Source of the DNA: Candidatus Proximibacter danicus
Lineage (GTDB): Bacteria > Pseudomonadota > Gammaproteobacteria > Burkholderiales > Rhodocyclaceae
Length of the DNA stretch: 64,000 bases
Direction of reading: 5' to 3'
Assembly (NCBI GenBank): GCA_016710885.1
Contig: JADJUC010000005.1
Span: forward strand, 165,252 to 229,251
The notes under the pieces were generated by a model. The model saw only the letters and a program-made list of their open reading frames with translations, was not told the origin of the DNA and made no database searches. This document shows, one piece after another, positions 16,030 to 25,405 of the stretch. The stretch's first letter is position 1, and every line of letters starts with the position of its first letter. Position numbers and translations under genes: made by a program.

Positions 16030-17823
16030 CTATTGAGCGCGCGGCGTACGATTCCGCGGATCCAGTTTTTCGATACGTTCCTGGGTATCGAGCAGATCCT
16101 GCTTCCAGCTCTGCTCATTCTGGATGATCGTCGGCTTGATCAGCACCACCAGCTCGCGCTTACGCAGCAGACCACCACGCTGTCCGAACAGGGCGCCGAT
16201 GCCTGGCAATGAAGATGCGCCGGCGAGTCCATTGTTGTCGCGGACCTGCTCCTGGCTCATCAGCCCGCCAATGGCAACGATATAGCCGTCCTGCACGCGA
16301 ACGATGGCGTCGGTTTCGTTGATCGACGAAGAAGCGAGCGGCAAGGTGAAATTGCCCAGGGTTCCGAGATCGACCACCTTGTTTTTTTCCTGCACGACCG
16401 TAACCGAGGGATGCACATGCAGGAGGACATTACCGTCGTCGTCGATCTGCGGCGTCACGTCGAGGGCAACGCCAGAGAAGAACGGCTGCAGCGTAATCGT
16501 TGGTGACGTCACCGTACTGGAACCGCTGGCCGTGGTGGAGGTGCTGATGTTGGTAACGTAGTAATCGTCCGTGCCTACCTTGAGGACAGCTTTCTGGTTA
16601 TTGATCGTGGCAACGCGCGGGCTGGAAAGCACCTGCATGTCGCCCTGTGACTCCAGGAAGGAAAGCAGGGCAGCAAAATTGGCGGTCTGCAGGGCAAGAC
16701 CGAAGAAACCTTTGCCGACTGCACTTGCGGCGAGCGCCCCGGCAGTCCCAGGCGTTACTGTCGCCGTAGTGCTGGCGGTCGCCGGGAAACCGGAAAGGCC
16801 GCTGCCAGTAATGCCCCCGGCACTGCCGGTAATGGCGCCCGTGGTATTCAACGTTGTTCCAGGGGCACTGCTGCCATAAGCATAACGGTTGTTCGAACCG
16901 CCAAAATGGGCCCAATTGACACCGGTCTGGTACGACTCGGAGAGTGTAACCTCAACGATCTTGGCTTCCAGCATCACCTGTCGCTCAACGATCACCTGCG
17001 TCGCTTTCAGATAATTCTCGACAGAGCGGATATCGCTGGGCATTCCTTTGACCAACACCACGCCGGAGTGGGCATTGAGAATCACGCTGCGGCCGTCGCC
17101 GGTCCCAACGATGGTGGTCAACGCCGAACCCAGATCTTTCCAGAAATCTGCGTCGCTGCGCGTCTGTACGCGCGAACTGTCGGCAGAGGAAGAACTCAAC
17201 TGCCCGGCGCCTCCCTGTTGCGTCGGCTGCGGTGCCGCTGTGCTACCGCCACCGGAAGTGCCGCCCGAGCTGCCCCCCGGATTGACGACACTCGGCGAAC
17301 TGGAAGTGACCCGCGTATCCGTTACCCCCTGGCGCCGGCTGGATAGATAATTGATCTGGAAAATCCGCGTCTGCAGCGTATTCGGCTGAATAAAGATGCG
17401 TGTTCCCTTGACGTTGAAATCGTAGCCGTACATGTCGCGGATCGTCTCCAGCGCCTCGCGCACGGTGACGTTCTTGAGGTTGAGCGAAATTGTGCCTGTG
17501 ACTTCCGGCGGTACCAGCATGCTGAAACGCGTTCCTGAGACAATAGCCATGAACACCTGTGCCGCCGACGCACCATTCACGGCCAGATCGAAACGATGCT
17601 CGGTGCCCGCCACCGGCGTGCTGCCCATATCCAGTGACGGCATCATGGCTGCGTTGATGGCGTCATTTCCTGCCGGTTTGCCGGAGGCTGCCGCATCCTT
17701 CATTTCCTGCCCGACCCGGTCAAAGGTGGCGCCAGGCTGCCTCAACGGGGTTGAGCACCCGGCCAGCAGCAGCGCAATCGAAAGCGTCGGGGCGATCAAG
17801 CGCGCGTTTACATTCATCGTCAT
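16030..17823 (-). CDS. mshL: MSHA pilus secretin MshL
   Basis: 597 aa, outer-membrane pore for the pilus. Lipoprotein signal with lipobox LLLAGC (Cys23). STN/N0 domain at about 75-150, a Ser/Gly-rich linker (about 190-235), N1-type domain, and the secretin core at about 290-575, containing VLSSPRVATINNQKAVLKVG and the conserved VQDGYIVAIGGLM segment. Overlaps mshK by 4 bp. Matches MshL of Vibrio/Shewanella in length and order. Confidence 0.95.
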   Translation of the reverse strand: MTMNVNARLIAPTLSIALLLAGCSTPLRQPGATFDRVGQEMKDAAASGKPAGNDAINAAMMPSLDMGSTPVAGTEHRFDLAVNGASAAQVFMAIVSGTRFSMLVPPEVTGTISLNLKNVTVREALETIRDMYGYDFNVKGTRIFIQPNTLQTRIFQINYLSSRRQGVTDTRVTSSSPSVVNPGGSSGGTSGGGSTAAPQPTQQGGAGQLSSSSADSSRVQTRSDADFWKDLGSALTTIVGTGDGRSVILNAHSGVVLVKGMPSDIRSVENYLKATQVIVERQVMLEAKIVEVTLSESYQTGVNWAHFGGSNNRYAYGSSAPGTTLNTTGAITGSAGGITGSGLSGFPATASTTATVTPGTAGALAASAVGKGFFGLALQTANFAALLSFLESQGDMQVLSSPRVATINNQKAVLKVGTDDYYVTNISTSTTASGSSTVTSPTITLQPFFSGVALDVTPQIDDDGNVLLHVHPSVTVVQEKNKVVDLGTLGNFTLPLASSSINETDAIVRVQDGYIVAIGGLMSQEQVRDNNGLAGASSLPGIGALFGQRGGLLRKRELVVLIKPTIIQNEQSWKQDLLDTQERIEKLDPRNRTPRAQ

Positions 17824-18209
17824 TCCTTCTTGCGCCGTGAGGCGCCCTTGGTCACATTCATCTTCTTTTCGACATCTGGGGTCAGATACAGGCGCTCAAT
17901 CCCGCCCGGCCCCTCCAGGACAGCCTCGGTTTCCGAGAGACGCACCAGCCGCGCTTCTCCGACGAAACCACCCAGCGGCACCACTTGTCCGCCGATCACC
18001 GCCGTTGGCTTGCCTTTTTTTGGCGTCAGCACCGAAGTCAACCCCGAATTGATCGGTTCGGTCGATAGTGTTCCATCGAGGCCGAGCAACGCCGCTGGCG
18101 GCTGGGTCGGATCAGCCAGCGGGGTGGCTGAGTCGGCCGCCAGTGCCGAGGCGACAAACACGAGCGGCAATGTCATCGACAACAGGAGGTGGGAGAGTGT
18201 ACGTTTCAT
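17820..18209 (-). CDS. mshK: MSHA biogenesis protein MshK (PilP-like)
   Basis: 129 aa. N-terminal signal peptide (MKRTLSHLLLSMTLPLVFVASALA), then a short periplasmic domain with the DPTQPP motif and an SH3-like C-terminal part (VIGGQVVPLGGFVGEARLVRL). ATG 18209 overlaps the mshJ stop as ATGA, which selects this start over 18221. MshK is the PilP counterpart connecting the inner-membrane complex to the secretin. Confidence 0.85.
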   Translation of the reverse strand: MKRTLSHLLLSMTLPLVFVASALAADSATPLADPTQPPAALLGLDGTLSTEPINSGLTSVLTPKKGKPTAVIGGQVVPLGGFVGEARLVRLSETEAVLEGPGGIERLYLTPDVEKKMNVTKGASRRKKE

Positions 18210-18892
18210 ATGGCCAGCCACGCCTTGTCTGTGCTCAAGGTGAAGATTGTCAGGGACAAAGCCGAGCGGGGATGCTCGACGACCTGCAGGCGAACGTCAC
18301 CCCATAGAATTTTTTGCGGCGTACTTTCCAACTGACTGACCCAGGCATGCAGATCGGCATACCCCCCCTCGATCCGGACTTCAACACCGTGTTTGTACAG
18401 CCCGAGAGAATCGACTGCAGCCGATATCGGCTCGCCTTCCGCCGGTTTGCCAAAATTGGCCAGATTGACCGGCGCCAGCGATTTTAGACTCAGCAGACGC
18501 AGCTTCGAATTACCGGAAAGCAGACGCTCCAGCACGGCATTCATTTTATCCGGCGTAACGAGACCACCTTCGAGATTCCTGATCGCACTTTCCACGTGAG
18601 CCAGCTCAGTCTTGAGTTTGACCAGTTCGGTCTTACGGCCGGCATCCGGATCGACCTGCAATTGTGCCTTGAGCACCTGCAGTTGGGTTTCAACACCTTG
18701 TAGATCATTGGTCTGCTGTGTCGCCAGGCGTTCGCTGATGCGCGCACGCGAAAAATGAGGATCGACCAGAAGGGTGTAACCAAGCATGAATATGCCGCCA
18801 ACAATCGCCACCGCCAGCAAAATCCGCTCACGTTGCGAAACGGCATTGAACCGGCTGCCGATTTTTTGCCATTGCTGCTTGAGGTCACTCAT
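18206..18892 (-). CDS. mshJ: MSHA biogenesis protein MshJ (PilO-like)
   Basis: 228 aa. One membrane helix at about 24-43 (ERILLAVAIVGGIFMLGYTLL) after a short cytosolic start, then coiled coil (about 50-110) and a ferredoxin-like periplasmic domain. Matches PilO/GspM topology. Overlaps mshI2 upstream and mshK downstream by 4 bp each, so the six genes mshI-N are translated as a tight operon. Confidence 0.88.
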   Translation of the reverse strand: MSDLKQQWQKIGSRFNAVSQRERILLAVAIVGGIFMLGYTLLVDPHFSRARISERLATQQTNDLQGVETQLQVLKAQLQVDPDAGRKTELVKLKTELAHVESAIRNLEGGLVTPDKMNAVLERLLSGNSKLRLLSLKSLAPVNLANFGKPAEGEPISAAVDSLGLYKHGVEVRIEGGYADLHAWVSQLESTPQKILWGDVRLQVVEHPRSALSLTIFTLSTDKAWLAI

Positions 18893-19572
18893 TCCTTGCC
18901 TCCTGCAGGTGCGACGACAAGCGTCGCGCGCAAAGCGAACTCGGTATAACGCGCCGGCCCGGCGGCCTGAAGCTGCGTGGACGCGGGTATGGCCGCCGCT
19001 GCTCCCGCATCGACCGGCTGTGGTTGTGGAACCACCCCCTGCATGTCAAGCGCAGCAAAACTGCGTCCGCGAAAAGCAATTTCGGCATTGAGGCGGCGAA
19101 TGTAGGCGGGCAACGAAGCGGGGTCGAGCAGGCGCCCGCGAATATCGAAGCCTCCCGGCCCGACACTGAAGCCGGTCAACCAAACGCCTTCCATCCGCTG
19201 CCGCGAAAATCCCCGCATCACCTCAGCAACACCGCCACTACCATGCGTTGCCAGTTCTTCGGCCAAACGCAAGACCTCCCCGCGCTGCTTTACAGCCACC
19301 GTCATGCGCACGACTTCTTTTTCCAGTTGCGGGTCACTGACCCGCGCCGTCAATGCTGCCTGGGCCGACTGCACCTCCTGCTGCAGCGCCTCCAGCCGGT
19401 TCTTTACTGCCACCTGCGCCTGCAGGGAAGTGCCAGCAGAAACACGGGCGTAGGCGTACAGCGCAGTCACTAACAACAGCGACACCGCCGCCGCCGCAAC
19501 AACACCCTGGAATGCCAGCCAGTCACGCTTGGGCCGCAGCGCCGGATTGACGAGGTTGATTTCCTGGCTCAC
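18889..19572 (-). CDS. mshI2: MSHA biogenesis protein MshI2 (PilN-like)
   Basis: 227 aa. Starts with GTG at 19572 (overlapping the mshI TGA as GTGA); the protein then begins with the PilN-like SQEINLVNPALRPKRDW. One membrane helix at about 20-45, coiled coil, then a periplasmic ferredoxin-like domain with the PAYIRRLNAEIAFRGRSF stretch. An upstream in-frame ATG at 19617 lies inside mshI and is not needed. Confidence 0.85.
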   Translation of the reverse strand: MSQEINLVNPALRPKRDWLAFQGVVAAAAVSLLLVTALYAYARVSAGTSLQAQVAVKNRLEALQQEVQSAQAALTARVSDPQLEKEVVRMTVAVKQRGEVLRLAEELATHGSGGVAEVMRGFSRQRMEGVWLTGFSVGPGGFDIRGRLLDPASLPAYIRRLNAEIAFRGRSFAALDMQGVVPQPQPVDAGAAAAIPASTQLQAAGPARYTEFALRATLVVAPAGGKE

Positions 19573-20507
19573 AGCGCCCCCGGCGTACGCAAAGCAGCGC
19601 CGATAGCTGCCAGGCACTGTGCCTGGCGGGCACAGTCCCGCAATTCAGGAATTGAAGGAAATTCACAGACAGCAGACAAATCCATTGCCTGCACCGGTAC
19701 ATAGACGTTTTCTGCCAGATATGCCTGCAGTTCAGGAATCGCCGGGCAGGTTGCCACGACCATGCCGGCAACGGAGATGAAACTGTACTGGCGGTCAAAA
19801 TTGTCCAGTGTCCGCTGCACTTCCAGCATCACCCGCTCCTGCAGCTGTGCCCGTCGGTCGATATCGGCATCGGCGAGTTGCGCTGCGGAGACCTCGATCT
19901 TGCGTACGGCGTAAAGCTCACCGCGATAGGTAATGGTCAGCAAGCCCCCGGATTCGTCGAGATGCAGGAAAGCCAGCCCACGGTTCTCGGTCTCGAACAA
20001 GGCAGCGACGTTACGCTGGGCCAGTTCAGGGATATCGATGGCATCAAGGTGCAGTTTCGCGGCACCATACATCTGCATCAGCGGAGCAATAACCGCCTGA
20101 CCGGCTGCAACGGCATAAACCATCGGCTGGCGGGTACTGCCGCCTTCCATCGGGATATCCAGCACGCCAATACTGGCGCCATCAACAGGAAAATCAACCA
20201 TGTCCTTGAAGCGCCAGCGCAGAGCTTCAGCACGTTCCTCGACGGGTACGGCGGGGGTTTCCAGCTGCGCCAAATGGTACTCGCCAGGGGCCAGCAAAGT
20301 TGTACCTGAATAAGACCCAAGCTTCTTGGCAACGCGCAAGCGATTGAGCGAAGCCGGCACATCCGGCTCGATGCGAAAGGACTCCAGCAGGCAGATCTCA
20401 GGGCGCGCCCCCGCCTCTCTCCGCACATGCGCAAGATCGATGCGGTCGCGCGATGGCACGACCGCCATCCACCCCTTCTCAAGTTTTTCTGTCCGGAACG
20501 ACAGCAT
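19569..20507 (-). CDS. mshI: MSHA biogenesis protein MshI (PilM-like)
   Basis: 312 aa, cytosolic actin-like protein of the PilM/GspL type (FPVDGASIGVLDIP, GLAFLHLDESGGLLTITYRGELYAV). First gene of the mshI-I2-J-K-L-M-N unit, separated from mshQ by 110 bp. No clear sigma-70 promoter was found in that gap, so read-through from the pilin module cannot be excluded. Confidence 0.88.
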   Translation of the reverse strand: MLSFRTEKLEKGWMAVVPSRDRIDLAHVRREAGARPEICLLESFRIEPDVPASLNRLRVAKKLGSYSGTTLLAPGEYHLAQLETPAVPVEERAEALRWRFKDMVDFPVDGASIGVLDIPMEGGSTRQPMVYAVAAGQAVIAPLMQMYGAAKLHLDAIDIPELAQRNVAALFETENRGLAFLHLDESGGLLTITYRGELYAVRKIEVSAAQLADADIDRRAQLQERVMLEVQRTLDNFDRQYSFISVAGMVVATCPAIPELQAYLAENVYVPVQAMDLSAVCEFPSIPELRDCARQAQCLAAIGAALRTPGAL

Positions 20508-20617
20508 TCGTCACCAACTTACTTAAGTAATACGTGAAGGATAGCGTCCAAGACTTTATTTTTCAATGGAAATTCAAAAAAACGAGCCTGTTTTGTGACA
20601 TTGTTCCGCACCACGCG

Positions 20618-23600
20618 TCAATAGTTTTCTCGGCGGTAGATCAAGGGGGATTTGAACACCCCGAATGTGGCTCTTGCCGAGGGGTTCACGCTGCCAAATC
20701 CGGACAGGTTGCCAGCGATCGCATTGGTCTCGGTCGCCGACAGGCACGTCTTGCTCCCGGGCGCCGCCGCGCCGACATTCAGTGCGAGAGTGACACTGCC
20801 GCCGTTCCCTGCCCCCGGGGCCCGCAGCGTCAGCGTTCCTCTGCCGTTGGTCAGGGCAAAGGCCGTGTTCGGCTGGAAAAAAGTCTCGCATGCCGCCAGC
20901 CCCTGCGTGTAACCCGACATCACGATGCTGGCAGGATTGATGCTGGTGCAGGTATCGGCGGTGTGGGTCGTGAAATTGCTTCCCGCCCAGTACTGCGCTT
21001 CGACCGGTACCGGCAGCGGGAGCAGTTCCGAGCCGTACGCATTGGCGATGTTCAAGCGGCCGAAGCGCACACGTGTCGTATTGGTTTCCACCGGCGAGAT
21101 CAGCGTCGCGCCATCGGCATCGTTGACAGCCGCCGTCAGCTTAAATATGTCATACGGTCCGTCCGCTGCGGCCAGACGGCTGAAGGCATAGGTATCGTTG
21201 ATAGAGAAGAGGCCAGCACTCCACAGCCCATTGTTCGGCATGACAGGGAAGGCAGGGCTGGCAAGACGGGTGACGCTGACCGCCGAGGCGCCATTGGCAC
21301 CAGCGATGGTCACCGGCGCCACCACCAGCGAATTCGCTGCCGCGCTGTAGGTAGAGCGGCTGGTCACCGGGTCGCTGGCACTGGCAACGCCAGCCCCCGC
21401 CGCATGCGCCTTGACGGTCAGCGCCACGCCGAGCGCATCCTCTCCCATGTAGGTGTAGGTTCCCGCCACACATCCCGGCGTCAGCGTACCGGCGAAGGAA
21501 TAGTGGCTCGGGTACCAGCGGCCGAATTTTGCCGACGCCACGCTGCCGACATTGCAGCCATATTTGCCCCCCGCCAAGGTGTTCGAGGTACTGCCGGCAA
21601 CACAGTCGGTCACCTGGTCCACCGACGTAAAGCCGCTATCGACGACGGCATCGACTTCCAGCTCGATGCTGCCGACGTCGAGGTATTTGAACGCGGCGCC
21701 ACTGGCTGCCGCCCCGGTACCCGCGCCGAAAGTTCCCGACAGCGTCCCGCTGGCAATGTCGACGCCGTCATGGTCATTGACCTTGGCCGCATCCAGTGCC
21801 GGCGTGCCGTCATAGCCGCTGGCCACGCCAGCCCCTGCCGTCAGCGCAAAAGCACTGCCGGCAGACGCCGCTGGGGTACCGGTGAGCGCCGTGTTGTTCA
21901 TGCTCGACGTGACGGAAAACTGCTGCGGCCGAATAGCGAAATTATCGTTCGAACAGGCGGGCGCGGAGGCACCGACAATGGCCCTAACCTTGACGTTTTT
22001 CGCCGCATTCGGATAAGTGAAACTGATCGGCTTGCGCCCGGCATCACCGCCGGCAAAAGTGACCGTTGTTGCGGTAGTCAAGCCACCGCCCGACGGGCAG
22101 GCGGAAGCCGAGGCGTCGACAAGGTCAACCGAGACAGGGCCGGTATAGCTGGTATTGATGGTGCTCGGCGACAACAAAGCCAGCAGGTCCAGATTGAACG
22201 CTGTGTTAGCGAGTTTAGTATAGAGGCGCGACTGCGGAGCCCCGCCCGTTTCGGCAACGTCGAAGGCACAGGAGGCCGAGGCGAAGTTCATGGTGCACGT
22301 TTCGGTGCCGCCGTTGAAACAGCGCGTTCCGCTGCCCGGCGTAGGCGATACGCTGACAGTGCCGAGGGTGGTGTTTCCCGAAGTCGAACGACTCAACTGG
22401 CGCGAGCCGATGCCGCCGGAAAAGGTGAAGGTATCGCCGCCGACCCAGCCGGTCGGCGACAGATTGACCGTGACATTGCCGGTGTAGAGCGTCGAGCACG
22501 AGGAATCGAGACAGGCCTTGACGGTAACCGTCTCCGGCGCGCACACCGAGGCAACGCCATCGTGCTCGATGCGCAGATGGTCAAAAGTACCCGAGCAGGA
22601 ACGGCCCAGGGTCATGTCCGCCTGAACTTCGGCGGCATTCAGCTCATAGGCGTAGAGCTTCACCTCGTCGATCCGGCCACGGAAATTGCGGCCGGGGATC
22701 AAGGAACACGCGGCGCCCGTCGCAATGTCCCCACCGATATAGAAATTGCAGTTGTTGGCCTGCAGGGTGCCGGTCCAGTTGTTGGTGTTGGTGTCGGCGA
22801 CGCCGTTGATATAGATGCGCTGCCGCCCCGCTCCGGCAGCGGAACTCAGGGTGATGGCAATATGCGTCCATTGGTTGAGCGGGATCGCCGCAGCCGATGT
22901 CAGCGTCGATGCATTCCACCACCAGTAAAGCCTGCCGGCAGTATTCAGGTGGAACTCGTAGTTCCTGTCGTTCGACAGGATCGAATACAGGTCGCTACCC
23001 GGATAGGCGGTGGGATAGATCCAGGCGGATGCCGAAAGCTGGGTGGTGTAGTCGAATGCCGGGCTATCGGCCACCTGCACCACGGCATTGCCGTCGAAAT
23101 TACCGGCATTGCAGAAGCTGCCGATCACCGAAGGCTGCGACGTAGCAATCGCGGGGACCGGATTGATCGTATTCGTCGTCGTTGGCGTCGAGGTCGTCAG
23201 ACGCCGCCCATGCAGCCCCGTGCCGCCGCTGTCGAGAACCTCTCCGACAGCACCTGTCCAGGTCCCGACCGGTTCGTCCAGGCGAAAATGTGTGACCGCG
23301 CTGGCCAGGACGAGCACCGATGCCGTCGCCGTCGTCGCCCCCGGGGCGCTGACCGAGTTGGTCAGCGATCCCTGCGCCGTCAGTTGCACCGCCAGCGTCA
23401 TCTGCGCACTGCCGCCGGCGGGGATCAGCGGAATGGTCCAGGTGACAATGTTGCCGAAAACCGTCACCGTTCCCTGGCTGACCAGATGCACCTGGTAGGT
23501 CATACCAGCCGGTAAGGTATCGGTGAGCACGACATTGGTCTGGTCGACGCCGAAGCTGTTGGCTGCAGTAATGGTGAAGGTGATAACGTCGCTCACCACG

Positions 23601-24898
23601 GCGGCCGAGGTACTCGCGGTCTTGGTCAGCGTCGGATACGGCGGAATCAGCGTATAGATCTGGCCGGTGAAATTGCCGTTGGCAAGGCCGCTGCCGCCCA
23701 GGGGTACACTGTTGGCGTTGATGATCGTATCGTCATCAACGAGATTGAGGCCCAGCGTACCCGCCGAACTGGTGCCAGTGTTGGCCACAACCGTCCAGGT
23801 CGTGCCGCTGCCACTGACCGAGGTCAGTGTCGCACCGGCAGCCCCCCCGGCCTGCACGAGGGCAAAGTCGCTCACGTCGACACCAGTCATGGCGGCGCTG
23901 AACGTCACGGTCCATGACACGGCCGCCGAAGCCGTGGTTGGATTGGTGCTGGCCCGGTTGATCGACACAACAGCCGGCACACTGACCGTGTAGACCTGCC
24001 CGGTGAAATTGCCATTCCCCGCGCCTGCTCCGCCCAGCGGCACAGCCCCCGCGACGATGGAATCGTTATCGACAAGGTTCAGCCCCAGCGTGCCGGCACC
24101 GCTGCCGGTACTGGCCGTCACCGTCCACGTGGTGCCACTGCCGCTGACCGCCGTGATCGCCGCCCCGACCACCCCGCCCGCCTGAACCAGAGCGAAATCG
24201 CCGGCATCGACCCCTGTGACGCTCTGGTCGAAGACCACCGTCCACGACACCGACGCCGCACCGGCAGTCGGGTTGGTGCTGGCCCGATTGATCGAGCTGA
24301 CAGCCGGCGGCGGCGTGTAATCGACGACAATCTGGAGATGGTCGACACTGACCGTTCGCGCGCCACCGGCAGTGCCATTCTTGAATGCGGAAAACGCAGC
24401 ACCGAAATTTGCTGCGTTAACATCAGCCGGTGTCCACGTCGTCGCCCACATATCGGACGAACTGCCATGCGCCTCGGCCACGTCTGCGTTTGTGTAATTG
24501 GTTGTTGTTGCGCGATCAGCCGTACCGCGTACCCCTCCCTTGATCAAGCGAACCTCATAGTCTTGAACCAGGGTGTTAGTAGCGCTGCGTTCAACGTTCA
24601 AGGTAATTCCCGTGATTGTCGAATCTGCCGGTATCGAAAATCCGTCACCGGTACACTCCAGCCAGTTGGTAATCTGGTTGTCGTTGACGCTGGCCGTTGC
24701 ATAGCTATTGTTGCTCGATACCGCGTTGCCGGGATTTGTCCATGCCTGAGTACCCACCCCTGCCGTATTCTGGCAACTGGAAGGACTTGCAGTAGCCGTG
24801 GCTGCCCCTACATAACCGCTCGGCAGCATCCCGGCAAATAGCAACCCGACCAAGGCAACGCAGGCGCGCCAGGAAGTGAATTTACCGATTTTTGTCAT
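20618..24898 (-). CDS. mshQ: MshQ-like large pilus-associated adhesin
   Basis: 1426 aa from ATG 24898. Signal peptide at about 1-32. Order of regions: an N-terminal beta domain with DYEVRLIKGGV (about 40-190); two tandem 110-residue Ig-like repeats beginning SINRASTNPT; a DUF11-like domain (YPTLTKTAS, VVLTDTLPAGMTY); a LamG/concanavalin-like lectin domain (YTTQLSASAWIYPT, NQWTHIAITL, FRGRIDEVKLY); and the long C-terminal DUF6701 region that defines MshQ. ATG 24898 has GGGGA at good spacing, whereas for ATG 24904 it would touch the codon. Last gene of the mshC-D-O-P-Q series; probable tip or surface adhesin, by analogy. Confidence 0.88.
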   Translation of the reverse strand: MTKIGKFTSWRACVALVGLLFAGMLPSGYVGAATATASPSSCQNTAGVGTQAWTNPGNAVSSNNSYATASVNDNQITNWLECTGDGFSIPADSTITGITLNVERSATNTLVQDYEVRLIKGGVRGTADRATTTNYTNADVAEAHGSSSDMWATTWTPADVNAANFGAAFSAFKNGTAGGARTVSVDHLQIVVDYTPPPAVSSINRASTNPTAGAASVSWTVVFDQSVTGVDAGDFALVQAGGVVGAAITAVSGSGTTWTVTASTGSGAGTLGLNLVDNDSIVAGAVPLGGAGAGNGNFTGQVYTVSVPAVVSINRASTNPTTASAAVSWTVTFSAAMTGVDVSDFALVQAGGAAGATLTSVSGSGTTWTVVANTGTSSAGTLGLNLVDDDTIINANSVPLGGSGLANGNFTGQIYTLIPPYPTLTKTASTSAAVVSDVITFTITAANSFGVDQTNVVLTDTLPAGMTYQVHLVSQGTVTVFGNIVTWTIPLIPAGGSAQMTLAVQLTAQGSLTNSVSAPGATTATASVLVLASAVTHFRLDEPVGTWTGAVGEVLDSGGTGLHGRRLTTSTPTTTNTINPVPAIATSQPSVIGSFCNAGNFDGNAVVQVADSPAFDYTTQLSASAWIYPTAYPGSDLYSILSNDRNYEFHLNTAGRLYWWWNASTLTSAAAIPLNQWTHIAITLSSAAGAGRQRIYINGVADTNTNNWTGTLQANNCNFYIGGDIATGAACSLIPGRNFRGRIDEVKLYAYELNAAEVQADMTLGRSCSGTFDHLRIEHDGVASVCAPETVTVKACLDSSCSTLYTGNVTVNLSPTGWVGGDTFTFSGGIGSRQLSRSTSGNTTLGTVSVSPTPGSGTRCFNGGTETCTMNFASASCAFDVAETGGAPQSRLYTKLANTAFNLDLLALLSPSTINTSYTGPVSVDLVDASASACPSGGGLTTATTVTFAGGDAGRKPISFTYPNAAKNVKVRAIVGASAPACSNDNFAIRPQQFSVTSSMNNTALTGTPAASAGSAFALTAGAGVASGYDGTPALDAAKVNDHDGVDIASGTLSGTFGAGTGAAASGAAFKYLDVGSIELEVDAVVDSGFTSVDQVTDCVAGSTSNTLAGGKYGCNVGSVASAKFGRWYPSHYSFAGTLTPGCVAGTYTYMGEDALGVALTVKAHAAGAGVASASDPVTSRSTYSAAANSLVVAPVTIAGANGASAVSVTRLASPAFPVMPNNGLWSAGLFSINDTYAFSRLAAADGPYDIFKLTAAVNDADGATLISPVETNTTRVRFGRLNIANAYGSELLPLPVPVEAQYWAGSNFTTHTADTCTSINPASIVMSGYTQGLAACETFFQPNTAFALTNGRGTLTLRAPGAGNGGSVTLALNVGAAAPGSKTCLSATETNAIAGNLSGFGSVNPSARATFGVFKSPLIYRRENY
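23636..24295 (-). repeat. two tandem 330-bp repeats inside mshQ
   Basis: Copies start at 24295 and 23965, exactly 330 bp (110 codons) apart. Each encodes SINRASTNPT, then DFALVQAGG, VSGSGTTWTV, TLGLNLVD and GNFTGQ. They are similar but not identical, so the duplication is old. Confidence 0.85.
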
Positions 24899-24970
24899 CG
24901 CCATTCCCCGCACGAATTCCTTCTGTCCGCCCCCCGAGGCGCGCGCATGCCGGTGCACATAGCCATTTGC

Positions 24971-25405
24971 CTAACGGCTGACTGAACCATAGACCTCCCG
25001 CTCAACATAGGCCGCGGACCCGACAGCGGCGGCATTCCGTGCCAGCGAGGTCAGCCGATAAACGCTGAAGGTATCGCCAGCCTCGGCAAAAGGCCCGGAG
25101 GCGGCGCACGTCACGGTGACGGTAAAGTCACCCACGGGAGCCGGCAAGACGGTCGAAGCTGCACAACTGGCGCCGGCCGGCACAAGCACCTGATACGCGC
25201 CCCACTCCAGCCCGGCCTGTGCGGCATGATAGGCGCGCTCGCCCTGCACGTCCTGGGCAGAAGTCACATCTGCCGTGTTCGTCATGCTGACCATGTAGGC
25301 CGCCAGGGCAGCGAACAGCAGCAGCAGGAAGATCGCCGTGATGATCGAAACGCCACGTTGCCGCCGTTGCAGGGCGAAGCTGTTGGAGAAAGAACGGCAG
25401 CTCAT
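24971..25405 (-). CDS. mshP: MSHA biogenesis protein MshP (prepilin-like)
   Basis: 144 aa. Prepilin-like start RRQRG|VSIITAIFLLLLFAALAAY with the hydrophobic helix after a Gly-type cleavage point; Val replaces the usual Phe and no Glu5 is present, as in MshP/PilX-type minor pilins. ATG 25405 overlaps the mshO stop as ATGA. The frame is open upstream to 25579, but that part is mshO sequence in another frame. Confidence 0.88.
   Translation of the reverse strand: MSCRSFSNSFALQRRQRGVSIITAIFLLLLFAALAAYMVSMTNTADVTSAQDVQGERAYHAAQAGLEWGAYQVLVPAGASCAASTVLPAPVGDFTVTVTCAASGPFAEAGDTFSVYRLTSLARNAAAVGSAAYVEREVYGSVSR

Noticed and set aside
20534..23515. 993-codon open frame on the plus strand opposite mshQ
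   Set aside because: It is the antisense shadow of a GC-rich gene: Arg/Gly/Ala-rich, no motif, no ribosome-binding site, while the minus strand has clear LamG and DUF6701 domains.
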